Source: Bacillota bacterium (GTDB lineage Bacteria; Bacillota_E; Sulfobacillia; Sulfobacillales; Sulfobacillaceae). From it: DNA of 11,344 nucleotides. The notes under the pieces are model-generated. The model saw nothing but the letters and a program-made list of their open reading frames with translations, did not search any database and had not been told where the DNA came from. Shown in pieces: positions 6,948 to 11,344 of the stretch; the first letter of the stretch is position 1; the number at the start of each line of letters is the position of its first letter. Made by a program: the position numbers and the translations under genes. The stretch lies in contig JAKAAL010000062.1 of NCBI GenBank assembly GCA_021802375.1, positions 1 to 11,344 on the forward strand, in the 5' to 3' direction.

Positions 6948-7072
6948 TTTTGGCCATGTTTTGCTTCCGAATTGCGACTTTGGCCAAGTAATGATTCCGA
7001 ATTGCGTTTCGGGCTCCCTAAGTCTTGCCGAAAAATGGGTGGTTTTGGCCACGATATGGTTCCAAGCGATGG
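6948..7072 (+). repeat. three imperfect 29-bp repeats resembling an IS21-family end
   Basis: Copies at 6948-6976, 6978-7006 and 7043-7071 share TTTGGCC, about 10 variable bases, TTCCRA and then a GCG near the end. Copies 1 and 2 are in direct tandem with a 30-bp period and match at 24 of 29 positions; copy 3 is 65 bp further on and more diverged. Multiple 'TTTTGGCC...TTCCG' boxes are characteristic of the terminal transposase-binding arrays of IS21-family elements, as I remember them. No istA or istB frame is present, so this would be a solitary end or remnant. A possible inverted trace (CTTCGGAAT at about 7191) is too short to call a partner end. Confidence 0.5.
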
Positions 7073-7225
7073 ACAAAATATGGGTAAAATGACAGTGTAA
7101 CTTCAACCATAAATTTGCCGCATGGCAATTAATCGATTTATCATTATGGGTTTGAAAATTCTGGCAATTACCAGTTGGCGGTCCCAACAACTTCGGAATG
7201 GGTCTTTTCCTTACATCCACTAAGG

Positions 7226-7266
7226 TACTAACGCCCCCGAATCATCATCATTAGGCGGGTTAAGTA
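7226..7266. repeat. dispersed repeat, copy A
   Basis: Contains CGCCCCCGAAT (7232-7242), shared exactly with copies B and C, and CTAACGCCCCC (7228-7238), shared with the weaker copy D. The copy is itself an imperfect inverted repeat: TACTAACGCC at the left against GGCGGGTTAAGTA at the right (7254-7266). The right end GTTAAGT fits the integron attC core pattern GTTRRRY, but the left end does not fit fully, and the site is shorter than known attC sites. Confidence 0.5.
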
Positions 7267-7360
7267 TTCTTGTGCGGCGGGCTCACGAGTACGGACTGCT
7301 GAAACGCCAGATTCTCCCTCGTCCTCTTGACGTCGATTATTCCCGAGTAGACAGGCCGCC

Positions 7361-7375
7361 ACTGGTCTGACCAGT
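7361..7375. promoter_or_regulatory. perfect 6-bp dyad, possible operator
   Basis: ACTGGT-CTG-ACCAGT, a perfect 6-bp inverted repeat with a 3-bp centre, lies 45 bp before the TTG start of the 279-residue gene. The position suits a repressor site or a small hairpin in the leader. No matching regulator was identified. Confidence 0.3.
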
Positions 7376-7419
7376 ATGGTAGGCTCAGTGGAAGAAGATA
7401 TTGGAAAGGAGAATCCCTC

Positions 7420-8259
7420 TTGAGTGCCCCGACAAATGTTTTCGATATCGGGCCGTTTGGCTGGCCATCAGACTTGACCCCAAGTGCAGATATTAGGCCC
7501 GCGGAATGGCTCCAAGATCCGATGCGCTGGAAGAGCTGGGGCGCCGGAGAAATGGCGTTACCCGGTCGTGTGATTCCTCTGGGCTATAGCCATTACTTAC
7601 GGATTAATCATCCCGCATGGAAGAGTGTCACCGGCCCCGGCACACCGTGGTACGAAGCCGAAGCTGTCGATCGCCGCGTGCCGTGGAAGGAGGTGGCGGC
7701 ATGGGCCGGTCTATCACTGGACAACATCACCTTCTTCACGGATATCGTCCCGAACACCTCCATGATTCCCGCGTCCGCTCCTTTTACCAGCCCGCCCGTG
7801 GGTCTGTCCCCGCAACTGATCCATCTGCTGACACCGGTGCTGGCGGCACTCACCACCACGCCGGATTCCACCTGGGTCTCCTTTTGGGACGGCGGCTTTT
7901 GGGAAGATACCAGCATCCCCGACACCATGGATGATCGTGCGCGTCCCGACTATTCCTGGCGGCAACAACAACGACAGCGATTGCTCCGGACCATCAAAAG
8001 CGTGCCCCAATGGGCGCCACCGGGGTGGGCTCCGGGTGGACGTACCTACTGGATGGCCCATGGTCCCGTGGGGGCAGTGTACGATGTCGCCCGTGGAATC
8101 TATCAGGTCGAGCCGAACTTCTGGTGGCCGGATGACCACGCCTGGTGTCTCTCGACAGAAATCGATTTTGACTTTACCCTCATCGGCACCAACGAGGACG
8201 GAGCAAAACAGCTGTTGGCCATCCCGACATTGGAGATATATCCCATCGAGGCGGAGTGA
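7420..8259 (+). CDS. hypothetical protein with W-W-P-D-D-x-A-W-C motif (uncharacterised family)
   Basis: 279 residues from a TTG start at 7420, with AAAGGAG (7405-7411) 8 nt upstream; no better in-frame ATG lies near. It opens G-P-F-G-W-P-S-D-L and W-K-S-W-G-A-G-E-M-A-L-P-G-R. The middle has Y-S-H-Y-L-R-I-N-H-P-A-W and W-V-S-F-W-D-G. It ends with N-F-W-W-P-D-D-H-A-W-C-L-S-T-E-I-D (233-249). I recall a family of uncharacterised proteins, common in Actinobacteria, with the same order: an H-P-A segment, a W-D-G segment, then S-P-N-L-W-W-P-D-D-R-A-W and T-E-I-D. No catalytic role is known to me. It is soluble, with no signal peptide. It is GC-richer than the left-half genes and flanked by dispersed repeats A and B. 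Confidence 0.75.
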   Translation: MSAPTNVFDIGPFGWPSDLTPSADIRPAEWLQDPMRWKSWGAGEMALPGRVIPLGYSHYLRINHPAWKSVTGPGTPWYEAEAVDRRVPWKEVAAWAGLSLDNITFFTDIVPNTSMIPASAPFTSPPVGLSPQLIHLLTPVLAALTTTPDSTWVSFWDGGFWEDTSIPDTMDDRARPDYSWRQQQRQRLLRTIKSVPQWAPPGWAPGGRTYWMAHGPVGAVYDVARGIYQVEPNFWWPDDHAWCLSTEIDFDFTLIGTNEDGAKQLLAIPTLEIYPIEAE

Positions 8260-8319
8260 GCGCGCTACGTAGTGCCTCTCACACGCGGCCTGCTAGTCCC
8301 AAGGTCTTCATGTGATAAT

Positions 8320-8350
8320 GCACACTCGCCCCCGAATGCCGGCCATTAGC
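8320..8350. repeat. dispersed repeat, copy B
   Basis: GCAC-A-CTCGCCCCCGAAT (8320-8337), then GCCGGCCATTAGCG. It matches copy C over GCAC-N-CTCGCCCCCGAAT and, with a 1-bp gap, over the next ten or so bases. It lies in the 200-bp gap between the 279-residue gene and the small membrane protein gene. The rest of that gap holds nothing else I can support. Confidence 0.5.
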
Positions 8351-8466
8351 GTAATCAAGAATTGCATAGCTGAAGGATCATGCCGCCATGACAAAGCAGC
8401 CGTTCCGAACAGAACTCGCACCCCCGCGATTCTGGTAGTAGTATGGTAATCGTAGGAGGGGTGCTC

Positions 8467-8688
8467 ATGCGTGGTATCTTTAATGGCTGGTCCGCGTGGT
8501 CCCGCGCACGGCAGGTCGCCGTGGTGTTGGGTCTTGGTTCGTCGGCCCTTATGGTGAGCACCATCTGGCTGTGGCCACACCAATGGTCGCACCGATCGTG
8601 GGCCGGTATCCTCACGGTTGCGACTTACCTCGCGTGTGTGGTGGCGTCTCTGATTCTGTCCACGAAACCTGTGAACGGACACGGCTAA
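8467..8688 (+). CDS. small two-helix membrane protein
   Basis: 73 residues from the ATG at 8467, with AGGAGGG (8454-8460) 6 nt upstream; an upstream in-frame ATG at 8443 lacks a ribosome site. Two hydrophobic segments are clear, about residues 17-36 (V-A-V-V-L-G-L-G-S-S-A-L-M-V-S-T-I) and 46-66 (G-I-L-T-V-A-T-Y-L-A-C-V-V-A-S-L). A W-P-H-Q-W-S-H-R-S-W loop joins them. The N-terminus carries Arg residues, consistent with an N-in topology and both ends in the cytoplasm. No family is recognised. Flanked by dispersed repeats B and C. Confidence 0.65.
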   Translation: MRGIFNGWSAWSRARQVAVVLGLGSSALMVSTIWLWPHQWSHRSWAGILTVATYLACVVASLILSTKPVNGHG

Positions 8689-8779
8689 CGCTCATCGCAT
8701 TCCAGATAACAGCGCCTGAGGGCTAGTTGGCCCCTGACTACTGAGGTCTGCCGCCAAGAACTAACAGATGTCCCTTCGT

Positions 8780-8811
8780 GCACTCTCGCCCCCGAATCCC
8801 GCCTATTGATA
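8780..8811. repeat. dispersed repeat, copy C
   Basis: GCAC-T-CTCGCCCCCGAAT (8780-8797), followed by CCCGCCTATTG. It lies between the convergent ends of the membrane protein gene (+) and the broken GNAT gene (-). A small imperfect hairpin (AGGGC/GCCCCT, about 8719-8735) just upstream has no T-run and is not called a terminator. Confidence 0.5.
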
Positions 8812-8837
8812 CCGGCAACCATTGCGCGATACAGCCA

Positions 8838-9323
8838 TTACTTGAGCCCTTTCACGTACCATTCGGACGCAATTTCCATGCCTTGATCGTGCAACATGGT
8901 GCGTTTGGCCGTGTCCTGATGTCCGCACACGACCAAGACTTGAGCCGCTCCGAATTCCGATCACGCTCGGACACACACCGCGTCCAGCAAAGCCTGACCG
9001 ATGGTCTTCCAACACCCGCCACCCCCGCGTACCCAATAATCATCCACCATGCAGGTGGGACCCCCAGGCTCATAGACCGGAGGCGCGGCGATGATGTTGG
9101 CAATAATGAACCCTTCCACGGTCCCTGGGGGGTCCTCCCAGACCAAGGCAATCGTCCGCTCGTTGGCCAGGACCTTCGCCAGAAATCCGAGATGGTTGTC
9201 CCGCGCTGATGGTGCCACACGCCAAAATATCGGCTGGTAGTGTTCGTATTGGAGGCGCTTTTCCTGTATGAGGTCCGCAATCACATTCACATCGTCTTGC
9301 GTAGCCACACGAAGAGGGTTCAT
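8838..9323 (-). pseudogene. GNAT N-acetyltransferase interrupted by in-frame TGA
   Basis: The minus-strand gene starts at the ATG at 9321-9323, with GGAGG (9331-9335) 7 nt upstream. The first 120 codons give R-V-A-T-Q-D-D-V at the N-terminus, then P-P-V-Y-E-P-G-G-P-T-C-M-V-D-D-Y-W-V (about 85-102) and G-Q-A-L-L-D-A-V. This is the acetyl-CoA-binding strand and helix of a GNAT acetyltransferase. A TGA stands at 8961-8963. Beyond it, in the same frame, 40 more residues complete the fold: G-A-A-Q-V-L-V-V-C-G-H-Q-D, K-R-T-M-L, and A-S-E-W-Y-V before a TAA at 8838-8840. The sequence past the TGA is clearly homologous, so this is one gene with a nonsense codon. A single C-to-T change from CGA would explain it. 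Read-through or a sequence error are alternatives. Substrate unknown. Confidence 0.8.
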
Positions 9324-9339
9324 CGAGATTCCTCCACAC

Positions 9340-9374
9340 ATTGGGATTTTTAGACACAGGCATCATATCCCAAT
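9340..9374 (-). promoter_or_regulatory. inverted repeat in the GNAT gene leader
   Basis: ATTGGGAT and ATCCCAAT form a perfect 8-bp inverted repeat with a 19-bp spacer. Its edge lies 4 bp from the GNAT ribosome site. Read on the minus strand it would be a hairpin just before GGAGG, able to limit translation, or an operator. Read on the plus strand it is followed by TTTTT (9374-9378) and could act as an intrinsic terminator protecting the next + operon. Confidence 0.4.
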
Positions 9375-9378
9375 TTTT

Positions 9379-9638
9379 CAGCGGGTGGGAGGTTACACGT
9401 ACGCGATCCGGTGTAAGCAGAACTAGGGTCTTGCTGCTCTGCCATTATCAGGTCTCGGGGATCCTACCAAGTCCCGCTACCCTGGGACGAGACAGTGCGC
9501 TGGCGAGGTGTAAGTACGATGATATCAAGATGTCGCGGTTCAATTCACATCTACCACAAAAAGTTGTAGGTAGTGTGTAGTAAAAGTAGCAATTACCGGT
9601 GCTAATAGTGTATGATTGGTAGGAGGTGGATAAGCCCT
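9379..9638. other. intergenic region upstream of the Xre operon
   Basis: About 260 bp without a supported gene. It contains two further inverted repeats: TTACAC (9393-9398) with GTGTAA (9411-9416), and the CTACC-ACAA / TTGT-GGTAG dyad at 9551-9573. The latter is AT-rich and about 65 bp before the Xre start, so it may mark the operator region. No sigma-A promoter good enough to call was found. Confidence 0.5.
9551..9573. promoter_or_regulatory. dyad upstream of the Xre gene, candidate autoregulatory operator
   Basis: CTACCACAA and TTGTAGGTAG form a 9-bp inverted repeat with one bulged A around a 4-bp centre. Xre-type repressors commonly bind dyads ahead of their own gene; the link to this regulator is inferred from position only. 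Confidence 0.35.
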
Positions 9639-9860
9639 ATGAGATCTGTGGACGTGGAACCAAAAATCCGAGAATATCGAGAACGGGTTGGTCTATCCCA
9701 AGGGGAGTTGGCCGAAAAGGCTGGCGTGTCTCGGAAAACCATATGGAGCTTGGAAACCGGCACTACACTTCCGAATTTAGCGGTGCTTGTTGCCATCGCC
9801 GTAATCCTAGGCGTGGCTTGGTCAGCGCTTTATGAGGTGAAAGGAGAGAACGCGCGATGA
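9639..9860 (+). CDS. Xre-family helix-turn-helix regulator
   Basis: 73 residues from the ATG at 9639. AGGAGG (9621-9626) is 12 nt upstream, slightly long, so a GTG at 9648 or 9654 could be used instead. The HTH is unmistakable: R-E-Y-R-E-R-V-G-L-S-Q-G-E-L-A-E-K-A-G-V-S, then R-K-T-I-W-S-L-E-T-G and the typical P-N-L-A-V-L-V-A-I-A closing helix (about residues 8-58). The short single-domain form resembles stand-alone repressors of the Cro/C1 or YozG type. Its stop overlaps the start of the next gene (ATGA), so the two are translated together. It probably regulates its own operon, and perhaps the divergent GNAT gene. Confidence 0.9.
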   Translation: MRSVDVEPKIREYRERVGLSQGELAEKAGVSRKTIWSLETGTTLPNLAVLVAIAVILGVAWSALYEVKGENAR

Positions 9861-10027
9861 CGACCGATCAGAAACAAATCGTCCGAGTTACAGGTCACAT
9901 TGTTAGCGCCGCCACGTGGGTCTGGGCGTTTTTCCAAGCGCTTATTACCGGCAACTGGAAGGCCTTCACTGGCAAGATAGCCATTGGCTTGGCTGGTCAT
10001 GTTGCGACTGAACTGATCCTCGGATAA
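9857..10027 (+). CDS. 56-residue hydrophobic peptide coupled to the Xre gene
   Basis: The ATG at 9857 overlaps the Xre TGA as ATGA, and AAGGAGAG (9841-9848) is at a good distance. The gene ends with TAA at 10025-10027. The peptide starts with a short polar stretch. A Trp-rich hydrophobic part follows (A-A-T-W-V-W-A-F-F-Q-A-L-I, about 18-30), then N-W-K-A-F and a second hydrophobic part (I-A-I-G-L-A-G-H-V-A, about 41-50). Either part could insert in or lie on the membrane, but both are short. No family is recognised. A short peptide next to a small Xre repressor suggests a toxin-like or signalling peptide under its control; this is inference. Confidence 0.65.
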   Translation: MTTDQKQIVRVTGHIVSAATWVWAFFQALITGNWKAFTGKIAIGLAGHVATELILG

Positions 10028-10030
10028 AGA

Positions 10031-10064
10031 CGATCCCTCAGGAATAGCCCTCCCCGAGGGATCG
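10031..10064 (+). repeat. perfect 9-bp hairpin after the Xre operon
   Basis: CGATCCCTC (10031-10039) pairs perfectly with GAGGGATCG (10056-10064) around a 16-nt loop, starting 4 nt after the stop of the 56-residue gene. There is no T-run after it, so it is more likely an mRNA-stabilising or operator element than a terminator by itself. Confidence 0.5.
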
Positions 10065-10087
10065 CATAACAAATCCATAACCATAAT

Positions 10088-10132
10088 ATAGCCCACCAGT
10101 GCTGCTGAAACCAGCGGGTGGGTTATGTTTTT
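10088..10132 (+). terminator. intrinsic terminator of the Xre operon
   Basis: ATAGCCCACC (10088-10097) pairs with GGTGGGTTAT (10117-10126), 10 bp with one G-U pair, followed by GTTTTT. The downstream arm can instead pair with a third strand, CCCACCCGC (10143-10151), in a perfect 9-bp stem with 10114-10122. Two mutually exclusive hairpins are therefore possible. Confidence 0.65.
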
Positions 10133-10151
10133 CAGCCATTATCCCACCCGC

Positions 10152-10312
10152 ACTTTATCCGCCGCCTGATCCAAATTGCGGTCGATTAACAATTAAGTAT
10201 TGCGGAGATATGGACGTTAACAATCTGCTAACGCCCCCATAAGCCCCACAACGAGAGGCACCAACCGTAGCGAACCTGACAGGCAAACGCCATGGTGTCT
10301 ATTCCGACCACT
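10152..10312. other. intergenic region with dispersed repeat D
   Basis: Contains two direct copies of TTAACAAT (10186-10193 and 10217-10224, 31 bp apart). Just after these is CTAACGCCCCC (10228-10238), identical to the left part of dispersed repeat A but lacking the GAAT that follows in the other copies. No gene or terminator was seen. The region lies downstream of the minus-strand PIN gene. Confidence 0.4.
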
Positions 10313-10735
10313 TCACCCCATCGGCATAAACGGATTCCGTATGACGACGTCTCCCATCCGCTGTCCGGCGTTCAAATCCTCCGTCCATAGCACCGATGCT
10401 TGGGCCTTTTGCGCCGCGGTGACTATCAGGGCATCCCAAAACGATAGTCGATATCGCTCGGCTTGTTCCATCGCGCGGAGGAGGTCCGGCGGTTCCACGA
10501 TCATGATGGGCCACTGAAGATATTGCTGGACAATGTCCCGCGCGCGTACCGCGTCGTGCGTGACTCGGACAGCATTGACGTAAAACTCCTGGAGGACTTG
10601 GGTACTGAGACATCCGCGGCGACTCGCCCACAACGCCGTGAGTAGGCTCTGCGCCCGTTCTCGTTTCTCCGGTGGCGCGGTGCTGTCATGGGCATACAGC
10701 AAGACATTCGTTTTGCAAAACTCAACGTCGCTCAT
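10313..10735 (-). CDS. VapC-like PIN-domain protein, first catalytic Asp missing
   Basis: 140 residues on the minus strand from the ATG at 10735. PIN-domain layout: F-C-K-T-N-V-L-L-Y-A-H-D (6-17), S-T-Q-V-L-Q-E-F (44-51, acidic E50), S-F-W-D-A-L-I (98-104, D101) and T-E-D-L-N-A-G (118-124, D120). VapC toxins are RNases that use these acidic residues to hold metal ions. The first motif is normally x-D-T-N-V-L; here the Asp is Lys8, so nuclease activity is doubtful. The codon change from GAY to AAA needs two substitutions. The upstream antitoxin-like frame ends 15 bp before the start and no clear ribosome site precedes this ATG, so translation may depend on coupling. The PIN family assignment is firm; activity is uncertain. 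Confidence 0.85.
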   Translation of the reverse strand: MSDVEFCKTNVLLYAHDSTAPPEKRERAQSLLTALWASRRGCLSTQVLQEFYVNAVRVTHDAVRARDIVQQYLQWPIMIVEPPDLLRAMEQAERYRLSFWDALIVTAAQKAQASVLWTEDLNAGQRMGDVVIRNPFMPMG

Positions 10736-10750
10736 GCAGTTGTTTTCGCG

Positions 10751-10935
10751 TCAGGCGCCCCCATGGCCCATGTGGAGCAACAGACCTTCGTGCATGTAGG
10801 CGACAGCCCGGGCATACGCCGCCTCATACTCTGCAGTCGAAATGCCTGCAACACGATCGAGGTATCGCTCCACTCCTCCAAGGTATCTTCCGGCAAACCC
10901 GCAATCCGTCGCATTAACTCGTCCCGTAAGGCCAA
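10751..10935 (-). pseudogene. antitoxin-like gene with apparent 1-bp frameshift
   Basis: Read on the minus strand from a TTG at 10935 (GGAGG at 10946-10950), the frame gives a charged helix with L-R-D-E-L-M-R-R-I, L-P-E-D-T and L-E-E-W. It then turns into low-quality sequence. Shifting by one base near 10870 continues smoothly as E-R-Y-L-D-R-V-A-G-I-S-T-A-E-Y-E and A-V-A-Y-M-H-E-G-L-L-L-H-M-G, to a TGA at 10751-10753. The joined product is about 60 residues, the size and helical make-up of an antitoxin partner for VapC. The evidence is the protein-like quality on both sides of one point, with a missing G the simplest explanation. Alternatively, translation starts at the GTG at 10942 in the second frame alone. 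No known family is named. Confidence 0.55.
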
Positions 10936-10972
10936 TGGACACCCACCTCCTCGGAATCGTCTGCCTATCCCA

Positions 10973-11001
10973 ATTATACCCTCGCACGGAAGCGCTCTCA
11001 A
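10973..11001 (-). promoter_or_regulatory. near-consensus sigma-A promoter for the toxin-antitoxin module
   Basis: On the minus strand, TTGAGA (11001-10996) is followed by exactly 17 bp and TATAAT (10978-10973), matching the sigma-A consensus at 11 of 12 positions. The ribosome site of the antitoxin-like gene starts 22 bp after the -10 box. This also argues against protein starts mapped further upstream. Confidence 0.75.
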
Positions 11002-11310
11002 GCAAAGCACACCCATTTGCCAGAAAATTGCGCTAGGTCGCCGGCCCGAATGTGCATTAAGGACCCTCAAACCCCGGGCAGTAGTTCAACCGTATTTTGC
11101 ACAATACAGAGGATTATTCCGAAGGCCCAATCCACCAGGTTTTGCACAAAACAGGCCAAGTCCGTCGAGATGAAGCAGAAGACCATCCAACCGTAGATTG
11201 CAAATAGCCGTTTTAAATATTTGTCCCGCATGCGCGGCGATCACTAGGATTATTCGTCGTCGCAGCTTTATACTGTACCCGTCACTTCATACTCACGGGA
11301 GGATGCAATC
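11002..11310. other. divergent intergenic region with twin dyads
   Basis: About 300 bp between the minus-strand toxin-antitoxin promoter and the start of the last + gene. It holds two related inverted repeats at 11092-11107 and 11139-11152. Near 11269 is a TATACT that could be a -10 box for the downstream + gene, but I see no matching -35. No coding frame is supported. Confidence 0.5.
11092..11152. repeat. pair of TTGCACA-centred inverted repeats
   Basis: GTATTTTGCACAATAC (11092-11107) and GTTTTGCACAAAAC (11139-11152) each form a 5-bp inverted repeat, with their centres 46 bp apart. A perfect 12-bp palindrome of the same kind, GTTTTGCAAAAC, lies inside the PIN gene at 10710-10721. They could be binding sites for one regulator. 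Confidence 0.4.
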
Positions 11311-11344
11311 ATGAGACAAGCCATCATTCATGCCAAGCTTTATT
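11311..11344 (+). CDS. start of a + strand gene, 3' end outside window
   Basis: An ATG at 11311 with GGGAGG (11297-11302) 8 nt upstream begins a frame that runs off the window after 11 codons (M-R-Q-A-I-I-H-A-K-L-Y). The opening resembles the first strand of amidohydrolase-type enzymes, but 11 residues are far too few to assign it. Confidence 0.5.
   Translation, partial: MRQAIIHAKLY

Larger units (their letters stand above)
6918..7419. other. intergenic region with IS-like repeats, dispersed repeat A and a dyad
   Basis: About 500 bp between the RT stop and the next gene. It holds three imperfect 29-bp repeats (6948-7072), dispersed repeat copy A (7226-7266) and a short dyad just upstream of the next start (7361-7375). 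An AT-rich stretch from about 7075 to 7170 lies between them. No coding frame with a ribosome site was found. No intrinsic terminator with a T-run was seen right after the RT. Confidence 0.6.

Noticed and set aside
6726..7220. 164-residue minus-strand frame over the RT end and IS-like repeats
   Set aside because: Its repeated segments come from the DNA repeats themselves; it does not look like a transposase.
7714..8139. 141-residue minus-strand frame within the 279-residue gene
   Set aside because: Antisense shadow in a GC-rich gene, without a ribosome site or recognisable motif.
8778..9209. 143-residue + strand frame opposite the GNAT gene
   Set aside because: The minus-strand GNAT motifs are clear, so this is a shadow frame.
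7226..10240. Classical integron cassette array
   Set aside because: No integrase, only copy A approaches the attC core rules, gene orientations are mixed, and the repeats are shorter than known attC sites.
10751..11005. 84-residue minus-strand protein starting at 11005
   Set aside because: Its start lies upstream of the TTGAGA/TATAAT promoter, so the first ~20 codons cannot be part of that transcript.
10688..11173. 161-residue + strand frame opposite the toxin-antitoxin module
   Set aside because: It crosses a strong minus-strand promoter and PIN start, has no ribosome site and low-quality sequence.
1..11344. CRISPR array or tRNA genes
   Set aside because: No regularly spaced identical repeats and no cloverleaf with CCA-type acceptor was recognised by eye.

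Overview
The window looks like an accessory (genomic-island) region of a Gram-positive bacterium with middling GC content. Almost every gene I accept has a strong Bacillota-style ribosome binding site (AGGAGG or GGAGG), GTG and TTG starts occur, and one promoter is nearly perfect sigma-A. A Sulfobacillus-like acidophile would fit, but that is an inference and no housekeeping marker is present. No rRNA, tRNA, CRISPR array or complete transposase gene was seen.

Left half (1-6917), all on the + strand. In order: the 3' part of a DUF3800 protein; a Mug/TDG-type uracil-DNA glycosylase with a variant first motif; a 62-residue double zinc-ribbon protein; a 92-residue acidic-tailed protein; a protein with an unrecognised N-terminal region of about 285 residues and a C-terminal AlbA_2 (Schlafen-type) domain; an unrecognised 319-residue protein; a leader of about 450 bp; and a 609-residue reverse transcriptase with a long helical C-terminal extension. 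The reverse transcriptase (RT) does not look like a group II intron RT or a retron RT. It resembles the 'unknown group'/defence-associated (UG/DRT) RTs. The leader contains competing stems and may encode a template or regulatory RNA. This gene set reads like a defence island. The RT plus leader is the best candidate for an undescribed system, and the AlbA_2 and 319-residue proteins are possible partners.

Middle (6918-8830). Downstream of the RT are three imperfect 29-bp repeats resembling the multiple transposase-binding sites at IS21-family ends, without a transposase. Next come a 279-residue protein of a widespread uncharacterised family and a 73-residue two-helix membrane protein. A short dispersed repeat (core CGCCCCCGAAT) lies before, between and after these two genes, and a weaker fourth copy lies near 10230.

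Right half (8838-11344). A minus-strand GNAT acetyltransferase is broken by one in-frame TGA. A two-gene + operon follows (Xre-type repressor and a 56-residue hydrophobic peptide), ending at a good intrinsic terminator. A minus-strand VapC-like PIN toxin has Lys in place of its first catalytic Asp and sits behind an antitoxin-like gene that appears to carry a 1-bp frameshift. That module has a near-consensus promoter and related dyad repeats nearby. The window closes at the first codons of another + gene. The decayed genes, the IS-like end and the dispersed repeats suggest a region of repeated insertion and erosion.
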